Origin: Umezawaea beigongshangensis
Lineage (GTDB): Bacteria > Actinomycetota > Actinomycetes > Mycobacteriales > Pseudonocardiaceae
Direction: 5' to 3'
DNA: 64,000 bases
Assembly: GCF_016464305.1 (NCBI RefSeq)
Contig: NZ_JAEIOJ010000002.1
Location: forward strand, 682,001 to 746,000
Part shown: piece by piece, positions 51,729-59,393 of the stretch
How the letters are laid out: each line of letters starts with the position of its first letter
Position numbering within the stretch: position 1 is the stretch's first letter
Made by a program: the position numbers and the translations under genes
The notes under the pieces: model-generated
Told to the model about the DNA's origin: nothing
Databases searched by the model: none
What the model saw: only the letters and a program-made list of their open reading frames with translations

Positions 51729-51770
51729 CACGCGATCACCCCGGTGCCGTGGCGGCGGCGCGCGCGTTCC
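51641..51770. repeat. Tandem duplication across the gene junction (61-bp copies, 69-bp period)
   Basis: Copies 51641-51701 and 51710-51770 match at 57 of 61 positions. The period of 69 bp is exactly 23 codons. Each copy includes the C-terminal codons and stop region of the ATPase gene and the start region of the next gene, so the downstream gene has two equivalent GTG starts. Confidence 0.92.
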
Positions 51771-53635
51771 AGCAGAGGGCCCGAGTCGAGCGCCACCTCG
51801 GACAGCTGCGCGTAGGCCTGTCTGGCGGTGTCGTGGAAGGTGCTCAGCGCGTCCTCCTCGGTCCAGCAGGGGTCGTAGCAGGCCGCCGGAACGACGCCGA
51901 GGAGCCGGTAGGCGTGCCCCACCGGCGTCTTCGGCCGGCCCACGCCCCGCACCACGTCGACGTCGCGCTCCCGCGGGTCGGGGTCCTCGGTGATCACGTC
52001 GAACCGGGCCAGCCACTGGTCGGTGGGCAACACGCGCAGCAGTTCGACCAGCTGCGCGGCCACGGCGTCGCGGTCGCCGAGCAGCCGGGCGTGCCGCAGC
52101 TCGGCGGTCTTGTCGTGGGCGCTGGCGCGCAGGCGGCCGAACAGCGCGGTCCAGCGGTCCGGGTCGTCGGCCAGTGCTCGCAGTCCCAGGTACCGGGCCA
52201 GCGGGTGCAGTCGGTCCGTCGGGCCGGGACCGGTCCACAGCGTCGGGTGGGTGAACAGCGGCGAGTCGAGGGTGATCGGGTCGGGCAGCAGGTCCGCCAG
52301 CCCCTGCGCCTCCAGCCGGTCGCGGGCTGCGGACAACGTGACCAGGGCGTCGAGGAGCGAATCGGGCCTGCCCCGGTGACCTCGCACGAACGGGCGCAGC
52401 AGGTGCCGGTGCGCCGGCACACCGGGGGTGGGTCCGTCGCTGCGCAGCAGCCGGTCGAAGTCGTGCACGAGCGCGGGTTCGTCGTGCAGGCGGCGCAGCA
52501 CGTAGCTGGTGGACTCCGGGTGACCACGGGTCAGCCCGTGCACGACCCCGGCCACCGTCGCACCGGCGAGGTCGTTGGGCCAGAAGTGGTTCTTGGTCAG
52601 GTTCTCCACATCGGTCAGCCGCAGGTCTTCGGACAGCACGCGCAGCCACGTGCCGGCCGGCTCGGTGGCCGCCGCCTCGGACTCGGCGACCACCGCGGGC
52701 GCGGGCAATCCGCCCGCCAGCTCGCGGACCAGCACTCCGCCGCTGGTCGTGACGAGGGTCAGCGGGTCGGGGCCGGTGCCGCCGTGGGTGTCGGCGAGCG
52801 CACGCCGGGCGCGCAGCAGTGCGGTGGTGAACGCTGCCGCGGCCGGGGAGTCGCCGTCGTCGAGCAGCACCAGGACGTTCCAGGGCCGGTCGGTCAGGCC
52901 GGTCACGCTGTGCCGCAGGTCGGCCAGCAGGGCGCCGGCGAGCAGGTCGTCCACCTCGCGGCGCAGCGCCGGCTCCTCCTTGTGGGCCCGATCGCCGAGC
53001 TGGATCAGCACCTGCTCCCCGTTGTGCGGCAGACCCTGGTCCTGGTGGCCGAACCAGTCCAGCGCCTCGCCGCTCCAGGTGAGCCTGGTGCCGCGCCTGG
53101 ACCTGCGCAGCCGGTCCACGACCACCTCCGCGGCACGCGCGACCAGCGTCGGCAGCACCGCCGCGAGCCCGGCGGGCACCAGGTTCGCCACGAGGCCGAC
53201 ACCGCCTTCGAGAAGGCCGTGGACGAGCTTGGTCAACGCATCCCGATCCCGGTACCGGTTGATCGCCTCGCGCAGCTTGGCGAGGGAGTCGCCGGGGTCG
53301 ATGCCACCGAGTTCGGCGCCGATGGCGATCTCGGCCAGCAGCACGCGCTCGAAGACGAGCCGGTAACCGGGGGCGTCGGCGACGCTCAGACCGAGCATGG
53401 TGGCGGCGAGGACGGGACGCACGGCGCGGTTCTCGTCGCTCTTGAGCCTGCCGGGGCTCACGAGAGCGGTGGCCGTGCGGTGCTGCCACTTCTTCTGGGC
53501 GTGGTGCAGCAGCGTGGTGCGACCCGAGCCACCACACCCCTCGACCACGAGAACCGGCCGGTTGCCGGCACCGGATGCCTCGGTCAACCGGTCGACCAGG
53601 GTGACCAGGCCGTTGCGTCCGACGAACACTCGCAT
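51725..53635 (-). CDS. STAND-like P-loop protein with Arg in Walker A
   Basis: 636 residues; ATG at 53635 behind GAGGGGG. N-terminal FVGRNGLVTLVDRL resembles the entry of STAND/AAA-type ATPases. The P-loop at 33-41 is GCGGSGRTT, with Arg39 in place of the invariant Lys, and VLVLLDDGD provides a Walker B with two Asp. The rest is helical and Leu/Arg-rich with no known repeat. The protein is cytosolic. Coupled to the membrane-anchored solute-binding-like gene by an overlapping stop/start. A loss of catalysis with retained nucleotide binding is my inference. Confidence 0.75.
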   Translation of the reverse strand: MRVFVGRNGLVTLVDRLTEASGAGNRPVLVVEGCGGSGRTTLLHHAQKKWQHRTATALVSPGRLKSDENRAVRPVLAATMLGLSVADAPGYRLVFERVLLAEIAIGAELGGIDPGDSLAKLREAINRYRDRDALTKLVHGLLEGGVGLVANLVPAGLAAVLPTLVARAAEVVVDRLRRSRRGTRLTWSGEALDWFGHQDQGLPHNGEQVLIQLGDRAHKEEPALRREVDDLLAGALLADLRHSVTGLTDRPWNVLVLLDDGDSPAAAAFTTALLRARRALADTHGGTGPDPLTLVTTSGGVLVRELAGGLPAPAVVAESEAAATEPAGTWLRVLSEDLRLTDVENLTKNHFWPNDLAGATVAGVVHGLTRGHPESTSYVLRRLHDEPALVHDFDRLLRSDGPTPGVPAHRHLLRPFVRGHRGRPDSLLDALVTLSAARDRLEAQGLADLLPDPITLDSPLFTHPTLWTGPGPTDRLHPLARYLGLRALADDPDRWTALFGRLRASAHDKTAELRHARLLGDRDAVAAQLVELLRVLPTDQWLARFDVITEDPDPRERDVDVVRGVGRPKTPVGHAYRLLGVVPAACYDPCWTEEDALSTFHDTARQAYAQLSEVALDSGPLLERARRRHGTGVIAW

Positions 53636-54272
53636 CCCCCCTCGCCGTGAATCAGAAACTTATATACGGAAATGCGGCCGAGGGAGTTCGACTTCACCGA
53701 GAACAGCCGTGAACACACGCCAACGGGCGAACACATCACCCGTTCGCCGTGCTCGTGACAGCCACCGCGGGTGCGGACCACGTCAGAACGACGACGAAAC
53801 GGGGATCGCCACAATGACACGTCGGCGAGAAACCGCACGAAGGCGGTGTCGACGCGCGTCCGAAGAATCCGCGACAACGGTGTGCGAGCCTCCCGGCCGA
53901 GCGCGATCGCGGAACGCCGCTCGGGCGAGCGCGGCGGCCAGGACACCGGGGTGACGAGCCGTTCGTTCACCGAGGGAGTCGCGCGGCCGCGACGAGCACC
54001 ACCACGCCGCTCGAACTGCACGGAGTGCGGTGCGGACGACCGCTCCACGATCGTTCGCTCTCCGTCTTCTCCCACCAACGCAGAACGGCCCGCCGGTGGT
54101 GTTCACCGACGGGTCGTCTGAGCGGTGTGCACAACGGGTGGGCGTCACCGGGATCGAACCAGCACCCCCACCGCGTCAAATGTGGACCAGCGAGCCTGGA
54201 GAACCGAGAAACACCGGTCGCTCTGGTCGAAGGGGCGCGTTGAACGCGGACGGGGGGGCCGAGCCGTGGTCG
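53636..54272. other. 637-bp gene-free region
   Basis: No gene supported. Near 53655-53680 the minus strand has an A+T-rich TATATAAG stretch, a plausible promoter for the STAND-like operon. A tRNA 3'-end-like segment lies at 54140-54163. The frames crossing the region are Arg-rich and without ribosome sites. Confidence 0.5.
54140..54163 (-). other. tRNA 3'-end-like segment (T-arm plus acceptor strand)
   Basis: On the minus strand GCTGGTTCGATCCCGGT forms a T-arm (5-bp stem with two G.U-type pairs, TTCGATC loop) directly followed by GACGCCC-A, like the 3' acceptor strand of a tRNA. I find no matching D- or anticodon arm or 5' GGGCGTC upstream. It may be a tRNA remnant, an old attachment-site fragment, or chance. 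Confidence 0.3.
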
Positions 54273-54665
54273 TCAGGGCCGGGCAGGCCGCTCGGTCTGC
54301 CTCCGCTCGAGGCTGTCGGAGAGCTTGAGCCAGACGACGCCGGCGATGATCACGGTGAGCCACAGGGCCTTGGCCGGGGTGAGGGTCTCGCCGAAGAAGA
54401 CGGGGCCCAGCAGCGCGGCGCCGACGGCGCCGATGCCGGCCCAGACGGCGTAGCCGATGCCCACGTCGATGGTGCGCAGGGCGAGGCTGAGGGCGAAGAG
54501 CGTCAGGAGGAAGAAGACGACCGCGACGAGCGACCAGGACAGCACGGTGAAGCCCTGGCTGCCTCCGACGGCGAGGGCGTAGCCGACCTCGAAGGCTCCG
54601 GCGAGGAGGAGCACGAGCCACGCTCGTGCCCGGTCGCTGTGGGCGGTGGCGGTTTCACTGGACAT
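54273..54665 (-). CDS. SMR-family multidrug efflux subunit
   Basis: 130 residues; ATG at 54665 behind GGAGG (an upstream GTG/ATG pair at 54734-54729 overlapping the previous stop is an alternative). Four membrane helices; the membrane Glu in GAFEVGYALAVG and W in GYAVWAGIGAVG match the proton/substrate-coupling Glu14 and Trp63 of EmrE. C-terminal Arg/Glu tail. Paired with another SMR gene, so probably one half of a heterodimer such as YkkCD. Confidence 0.93.
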   Translation of the reverse strand: MSSETATAHSDRARAWLVLLLAGAFEVGYALAVGGSQGFTVLSWSLVAVVFFLLTLFALSLALRTIDVGIGYAVWAGIGAVGAALLGPVFFGETLTPAKALWLTVIIAGVVWLKLSDSLERRQTERPARP

Positions 54666-54730
54666 GCGAGTTCCTCCGTCGGGATCGGTTTCGGCGAGGT
54701 GCTGCGGTGCGGGGTCGGCGGGCCGGGTCA

Positions 54731-55051
54731 TCACACCGCTCCGCTGAGTTGGAGACCGACGACCCCGACGATGACGGCGACGATGCCGAGGAGCTTGCGC
54801 CAGCCGAGACGTTGTCCGAAGAAGAGGGCACCGAGAACGACGATCCCGACGCCCGCGACGGAGGTCCAGATCGCGTAGCCGACGCCGACGTCGAAGGTCA
54901 GCAGCGCCAGGCTGAGGAGGTAGGTGGCGATGCCGCCGCTGACCAGCGTGGCGGCGGTCCAGGCGGGTCGGGTGAAGCCCTGAGCCTTGCCGGCGGCGAT
55001 GGCGACGGCGATCTCGAAGACGACGGCGATGCCGAGGTAGAACCAGTGCAC
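54731..55051 (-). CDS. SMR-family multidrug efflux subunit
   Basis: 106 residues, the typical SMR length; GTG at 55051 behind GAAAGGA. Four helices with VFEIAVAIAAGKAQGFT (coupling Glu) and GYAIWTSVAGVG. The second partner of the SMR pair. Encoded 26 bp after the deaminase stop in the same operon. Substrates could be quaternary or guanidinium-type cations; sequence alone does not decide. Confidence 0.93.
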   Translation of the reverse strand: MHWFYLGIAVVFEIAVAIAAGKAQGFTRPAWTAATLVSGGIATYLLSLALLTFDVGVGYAIWTSVAGVGIVVLGALFFGQRLGWRKLLGIVAVIVGVVGLQLSGAV

Positions 55052-55077
55052 GGCGGATGTCCTTTCGGTGAGGTGAG

Positions 55078-55572
55078 TCACGAGCGGGTGGTGTGTTCGG
55101 AGCGGTGCAGGTCGCGGTACCGGGTGAAGGGGACGAGGCCCCGCTCCACGGGGAGGTGCTGGGCCGTCGCCGCGAGGGGCGATCGGTCGGTGTCGTCGGC
55201 GGCGTAGCCGGCCCTGTAGTCGAAGCCCCACTCGGCGGCGGTGTCGCGGCTCACGGCGAAGCACACGGCGGCGATGCCGTGGTGGGCGGCGACGCGGTAG
55301 CACAGAGCACACGGCTCTCCCGTCGCGAGGAGCGTGACTCCCCGCAGGCCGGAGCGACCGCGGGCCTGGACGGCATCGCGCATGGCGGTGATCTCCGCGT
55401 GGGCCGTGGGGTCGCCGGTCTCGCGGACGAGGTTCACGCCGGGGTCGGAGACCCAGCCGTCGTCGGCGACGAGCAGGCCGACGAAGGGAATCCCTCCGGA
55501 CTCCACGTGGCGGACGCCGACCTCCACGGCGTCGGCCATCAGGGTCCTGAGTCGTGCCGTGTCCGCGGTCAT
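55078..55572 (-). CDS. Zinc-dependent nucleoside/base deaminase (CDA fold)
   Basis: 164 residues; ATG at 55572 overlapping the previous stop (ATGA). Zinc site with His58/Glu60 (TAHAEI) and Cys88/Cys91 (GEPCALC), the guanine deaminase/tRNA-adenosine deaminase branch. It would deaminate a purine or related amidine. Its place between a DsbA-like protein and an SMR exporter pair suggests detoxification of a nitrogenous compound, by inference. Confidence 0.9.
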   Translation of the reverse strand: MTADTARLRTLMADAVEVGVRHVESGGIPFVGLLVADDGWVSDPGVNLVRETGDPTAHAEITAMRDAVQARGRSGLRGVTLLATGEPCALCYRVAAHHGIAAVCFAVSRDTAAEWGFDYRAGYAADDTDRSPLAATAQHLPVERGLVPFTRYRDLHRSEHTTRS

Positions 55573-56165
55573 GCGGCGGCCGCCTCGTGCAGGGCCCGGC
55601 GGATCACGCCTTCGGTGGCGACGCCCTCGATGCGCCGGGCGCCGATGACGATCGTGGGGACGACGGTGATGTTCATCCGGGCCGACTCGGCCAGCGCCTG
55701 CCGGTGTCGATCGGCGTACTCCCGGTCGTCCAGGGCCGCGGCGTACGCGGCCGGGTCGAGTCCCGCCTCTTCGGCCAGACGCACCAGGATCACGCGGTCA
55801 CCGATGTCGAGGTCCTCGCGGAAGAACGCCGTCATGACGCGACGGTGGTAGACATCGGCCCGGTTCTGGTCCGAGGCGTACTGTGCCCCGCGGAAGGCCA
55901 GCTCGGTGTACGGCTGGGGCGAGATGGTCGGCAACCGCATCGGCACGTCGTGACGGCGTGCCACCGGGTACACGGCACGCTGCCAGATGTCGGGCAGGTA
56001 CGGGTCCTCCGGCCGAAGGGTGGGCACCGGACGCGGACGAAGCTCGTGAGCGTGGTGGACGACCTCGACGTCGGGCCGGTCGTCGATCGCGCGCTCGATC
56101 AGCTCGTCGGCGATCAGGCAGAACGGACAGACGAAGTCCGACCACACATGGATCTGGGCAGTCAT
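55569..56165 (-). CDS. DsbA-family FrnE-like oxidoreductase
   Basis: 198 residues; ATG at 56165 with GGAGG upstream. Cytosolic (no signal); thioredoxin fold with helical insert: HVWSDFVCPFCLIADELIE places CPFC near residue 12, and VVPTIVIGARRIEG has the cis-Pro. FrnE-like proteins act as thiol oxidoreductases or glutathione-type isomerases. First gene of a four-gene operon with the deaminase and the SMR pair, divergent from MerR. Confidence 0.9.
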   Translation of the reverse strand: MTAQIHVWSDFVCPFCLIADELIERAIDDRPDVEVVHHAHELRPRPVPTLRPEDPYLPDIWQRAVYPVARRHDVPMRLPTISPQPYTELAFRGAQYASDQNRADVYHRRVMTAFFREDLDIGDRVILVRLAEEAGLDPAAYAAALDDREYADRHRQALAESARMNITVVPTIVIGARRIEGVATEGVIRRALHEAAAA

Positions 56166-56222
56166 GACGACCTCCGGCTCCACGAGGCACCCCTGGTGGG
56201 CGCCGCCCCCAGATCGTGGAAC

Positions 56223-56238
56223 TTCACACCGGTGTCAA
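56223..56238. promoter_or_regulatory. MerR-type operator in divergent promoter
   Basis: Palindrome TTCACACCGGTGTCAA (10-bp perfect core ACACCGGTGT). The minus strand reads TTGACA at its edge, a plausible -35 for the efflux operon, with the palindrome inside the -35/-10 spacer as MerR regulators require. The MerR gene starts 40 bp away. Confidence 0.65.
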
Positions 56239-56278
56239 TTGCAACAATGGGTGCCGGCGGACGGCGTCAGGAGGTCTC

Positions 56279-56638
56279 ATGCGCATCGGTGAGCTCGCGG
56301 ATGCGAGTGGAGTCAGCACCCGGTCCCTGCGGTACTACGAGGAGCACGGGCTCATCCACTCCGAACGCACCCCCGGCGGGTGGCGCGACTTCGACAGCTC
56401 CATGGTCGAGCGGGTCGTCATGATCCAGCACCTGTTCGCCGCCGGCCTGTCCAGCACCACCGTCAACGAACTGCTCCCCTGCCTGGAGTCCTCGCCCGAG
56501 GAGCGCACGGGCGTCATGGAGCAGCTGCTCGCCCAGGAGGTCGAGCGTCTGGAGGCCAAGCGGCGCGACATCGATCGCGAGCTCGACACCCTGCAAGCGC
56601 TCCGCAGCGACACGACCCTGTCCGACGAAGTCCGGTGA
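56279..56638 (+). CDS. MerR-family transcriptional regulator
   Basis: 119 residues; ATG at 56279 behind GGAGG. Winged helix at the N-terminus (MRIGELADASGVSTRSLRYY, then EEHGLIHSERTPGGWRDFD) and a coiled-coil dimerisation helix at about 80-115. No metal-binding Cys cluster; a single Cys at about 69 (LLPCLES), so an organic ligand or thiol signal is more likely. It probably controls the divergent FrnE-deaminase-SMR operon. Confidence 0.92.
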   Translation: MRIGELADASGVSTRSLRYYEEHGLIHSERTPGGWRDFDSSMVERVVMIQHLFAAGLSSTTVNELLPCLESSPEERTGVMEQLLAQEVERLEAKRRDIDRELDTLQALRSDTTLSDEVR

Positions 56639-56891
56639 TCACCGACACGCGCCCAGCAGCCGCACGACGCGTCCAGGGAGGTCTTCCCGGCCACGCCCGG
56701 CACCCCGCTCGCCCGGCGCCGCGGACCCGTTGACGGAGCGCGGGACCGCGAGACGCGGCGTCTGCTGACACGCGCGTCGGGAAGGGCCGGCCTCGTCACG
56801 GGGACGAGCCAGCCCGAGCGCGGGGCGCGGAGCGCGCGGCTCGGCCCACGGCGTCGAACGCGGCGTCCGAACGGGGATTTCGAGGGCCTGG

Positions 56892-57599
56892 TCAGCGGGC
56901 GAGCCGGGCGAGCCAGTCGCGCAGGAGCGCGACTTCGGTCGTGCGGAGGGGGAGGGCGTCCACCTCCGCGGTGCCGAGGGTGGCGTCCAGGGCGAGCGCC
57001 CACGAGGCCAGGCCCGGCGTGTCCGCGGGGCGGGTCGCGGTGGTGGTGATGAGGGAGTCGACGAGGCTCTCGCGCATTCTCGTGGAGAGCTGCGGGTCGC
57101 GGTCGGCGGCAGGAGTGCTGATCAGCGACAGCGTGATGCCGGTGGCCGCGGCCTGGAAGAGGTGAGCCGCGGCGGCGGGCGGGACTCGGAGGCGGCCCGC
57201 GGCGGCGACGTGGTCGAGGAACGTCAGCAGCAACCGGTGGGCCTCGTCGAAGGCGGGCGGGCGGCGGGCGGGACTGTCGGTGCCGAACATCAGCAGGTAG
57301 AACGCGGGGTGACGGAGACCGAAGTCGACGTGGACGTCCCAGCCGCGACGCAGGTCTTCGACCGGGTCGTCGCTCCGGATCAGGGTGTTCTTCTCCGCGA
57401 GGTAGACCTCGAAGGCGTGGACGGCCAAAGCCGTGAGGAGACCGTCCTTGTCGCCGAAGAGCTGGTACAGGGAGGCCGCTCGGACGCCCGCCGCCGCGGC
57501 GACGGAGCGGGTGGAGACCGCGTGGACGCCGTCCCGCTCCAGGATGTCCGTCGCCACGTCGATGATCTGCCGCCGCACCCGGCTCTTCTCGTCGTCCAT
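56892..57599 (-). CDS. TetR-family transcriptional regulator
   Basis: 235 residues; ATG at 57599. N-terminal helix-turn-helix (IIDVATDILERDGVHAVSTR, then SVAAAAGVRAASLYQLFGDK) and a C-terminal helical ligand domain. Divergent from the aldo/keto reductase gene with an 87-bp shared region holding inverted repeats, so it most likely represses that gene and itself. Confidence 0.9.
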   Translation of the reverse strand: MDDEKSRVRRQIIDVATDILERDGVHAVSTRSVAAAAGVRAASLYQLFGDKDGLLTALAVHAFEVYLAEKNTLIRSDDPVEDLRRGWDVHVDFGLRHPAFYLLMFGTDSPARRPPAFDEAHRLLLTFLDHVAAAGRLRVPPAAAAHLFQAAATGITLSLISTPAADRDPQLSTRMRESLVDSLITTTATRPADTPGLASWALALDATLGTAEVDALPLRTTEVALLRDWLARLAR

Positions 57600-57623
57600 G
57601 TTGCAACGATACGTCATTCGGTG

Positions 57624-57646
57624 TATCACTGGAACAGGCAGTGCTA
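57624..57646. promoter_or_regulatory. TetR operator candidate
   Basis: TATCACTG (57624-57631), 7-bp spacer, CAGTGCTA (57639-57646): 8-bp arms with one mismatch. A related half-site CACTGATA follows at 57662-57669, so more than one dimer may bind the TetR/AKR promoter. Confidence 0.5.
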
Positions 57647-57686
57647 CGCATCTAGCCGTGGCACTGATACGACCAGGGAGCGATCG

Positions 57687-58601
57687 ATGAATCGAATCGG
57701 ATACGGCGCGATGCAGTTGGCCGGACCGAACGTGTGGGGCCTGCCGGCAGACCCCGAGGCAGCGCGGCGGGTCCTGCGCCTGGCGGTCGAGTTGGGCGTG
57801 ACGTTCTTCGACACCGCCAACGCCTACGGGCCGCGGACGGTCAACCGGCTGATCGGGGAGGCGCTGCGGCCGTTCCCGGACGACGTGATCATCGGCAACA
57901 AGGTCGGGGCGGGTCGTGGCGAGGACGGGTCGTGGATCATCACCGACCACCCGGACGTCGTGCGCCAGCAGGTCTACGACGCACTCGCCGACCTCGGCAC
58001 CGAGGTCAGCGAACTGACCTACCTGCGCCTGGGGGGTGACATCCCGGCACCGCCGAGCGGTGTGCCGCTGGAGGACTCGCTCGGCGTGCTCGTCGAACTG
58101 CGGGAGCGAGGACTCGTCCGCCGCATCGGTCTGTCCGGCGCGTCACCGGAGATGCTGGCCCGCGCGCAGGCCATGACGCCGATCGCGGCCGTGCAGAACC
58201 GGTTCAACCTGCTCGACCGCAGCGGCGTGCAGGTCCTGGCCGACTGCGAGGCCCAGGACGTCCTGTTCGTCCCCTACTTCCCCCTGGCCTCCGGACGTCT
58301 CACCACCTACGAGGAGCTGACCGCTCCGGCACGGCGACTCGGTGTGACGCCCGCCCAGGTCGCACTCGCGTGGCTGCTGCGCCGTTCCCCCGCCGTGGTC
58401 GTCATCCCGGGCACGAGCAACCCCGAGCACCTGCGGGCCAACGTCGCCGCCGCCGAAGTCGCCGAAAGCCTGACGGCCGCCGAGGTGACCCGTCTGACGG
58501 ACCTGGTCGACGAGTCGGAGGTCGCCCTCGACCAGCCGCACCAGACCACGATCGACGCGCACGTCGCCATGGCCGGGAGTCACGTCTCGGCGACCTCCTG
58601 A
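57687..58601 (+). CDS. Aldo/keto reductase
   Basis: 304 residues; ATG at 57687 behind AGGGAG. TIM-barrel AKR: FDTANAYGPRTVNRLIGEAL with catalytic Asp and Tyr, NKVGAG with Lys, and IPGTSNPEHLRANVAAAE as the NADP-binding end. The catalytic His position reads LRLGG, where most AKRs have His, so the active site looks atypical. Likely controlled by the divergent TetR protein. No link to the cyclitol operon is visible. Confidence 0.88.
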   Translation: MNRIGYGAMQLAGPNVWGLPADPEAARRVLRLAVELGVTFFDTANAYGPRTVNRLIGEALRPFPDDVIIGNKVGAGRGEDGSWIITDHPDVVRQQVYDALADLGTEVSELTYLRLGGDIPAPPSGVPLEDSLGVLVELRERGLVRRIGLSGASPEMLARAQAMTPIAAVQNRFNLLDRSGVQVLADCEAQDVLFVPYFPLASGRLTTYEELTAPARRLGVTPAQVALAWLLRRSPAVVVIPGTSNPEHLRANVAAAEVAESLTAAEVTRLTDLVDESEVALDQPHQTTIDAHVAMAGSHVSATS

Positions 58602-58837
58602 CGGTGACCGGCCTCGGCGGCCGACCACCTCGCGGGAGCGGTGGGCACGGCGTCGCCGAGCCGGTCGTCGTCCCCGGTCCGCTGCCGCGAACCCGCGCGA
58701 CAGCCCGGCGTTCGAGCCGGTGCCCCCGGCCACCGCGGCTTCCTCACCCCGGCCGCAGCGCCGTCCTGCTTCGACGCGACTCGCCGAACGCACCGCACGG
58801 GACGTCGTCCTGCTCCTGACACCGAAGGCGCACCGCC

Positions 58838-58874
58838 CGGGAGGCCCGTTCCCCACCGGGGGACGGGCCTCCCG
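58838..58874 (-). terminator. Hairpin terminator of the cyclitol operon
   Basis: Arms 58838-58849 and 58863-58874 pair over 12 bp and continue inward as CCCC/GGGG, 9 bp beyond the cupin stop. It closes the operon on its left side. Confidence 0.85.
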
Positions 58875-58883
58875 CGCCGGAGG

Positions 58884-59393
58884 TCACCGACCGGCCTCCT
58901 GTTCGGTGCCCGGCCCCTCCCACCCGAAGCGTGCCGCCGCCGCCGTCGCTCGTTCGAACTCCGCGGGCCCCCACTTCGGAACCGGCGCACCCGGCACGGC
59001 CGGTTCGCCCACCTCCAGGAAGAACTGCTCGAACCCGCCGGGGGTGTAGACGAAGATCGTGTGCGCGACGTGCGTGCCGGCGTTCTCGAAGCGGTGCGGG
59101 GTGCCCCTGGGGACGAAGACGAAGTCCCCGGCCCTGCCGGTGAACCGCTCGTCGCCGACCTGGAACTCCAGCTGGCCGGACAGGACGTAGAACGCCTCGT
59201 CCTCCCCGGTGTGCACGTGCAGCGGCGGGCCGCTCCCCGGCAGGATCGAGGACTCCAGGACCGACAGGCTGCCGCCGGTGGTCTCGGCGCTGACCTTGAC
59301 GGTGTAGACGTTGCCGTCGAACCAGGTGGTCGGCCCGTGGCCGGCCGGAACGCACGCGGTGCTCGGGGGAAGGCCGTTCACCTGCTCGCTCAT
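58884..59393 (-). CDS. Cupin-domain protein of the cyclitol operon
   Basis: 169 residues; ATG at 59393 overlapping the VOC gene stop (ATGA). Single cupin: GSGPPLHVHTGEDEAFYVLS (metal His, His, Glu) and GDFVFVPRGTPHRFENAG (third His). Stand-alone cupins can be oxygenases, isomerases or binding proteins. As the last gene of an overlapping operon with an EEVS that itself carries a cupin domain, it probably acts on a cyclitol intermediate. Exact reaction unknown. Confidence 0.88.
   Translation of the reverse strand: MSEQVNGLPPSTACVPAGHGPTTWFDGNVYTVKVSAETTGGSLSVLESSILPGSGPPLHVHTGEDEAFYVLSGQLEFQVGDERFTGRAGDFVFVPRGTPHRFENAGTHVAHTIFVYTPGGFEQFFLEVGEPAVPGAPVPKWGPAEFERATAAAARFGWEGPGTEQEAGR

Noticed and set aside
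57687-58601. Aldo/keto reductase as part of the cyclitol cluster
   Set aside because: It is on the opposite strand, beyond the operon terminator at 58838-58874, and has its own TetR regulator and operator.
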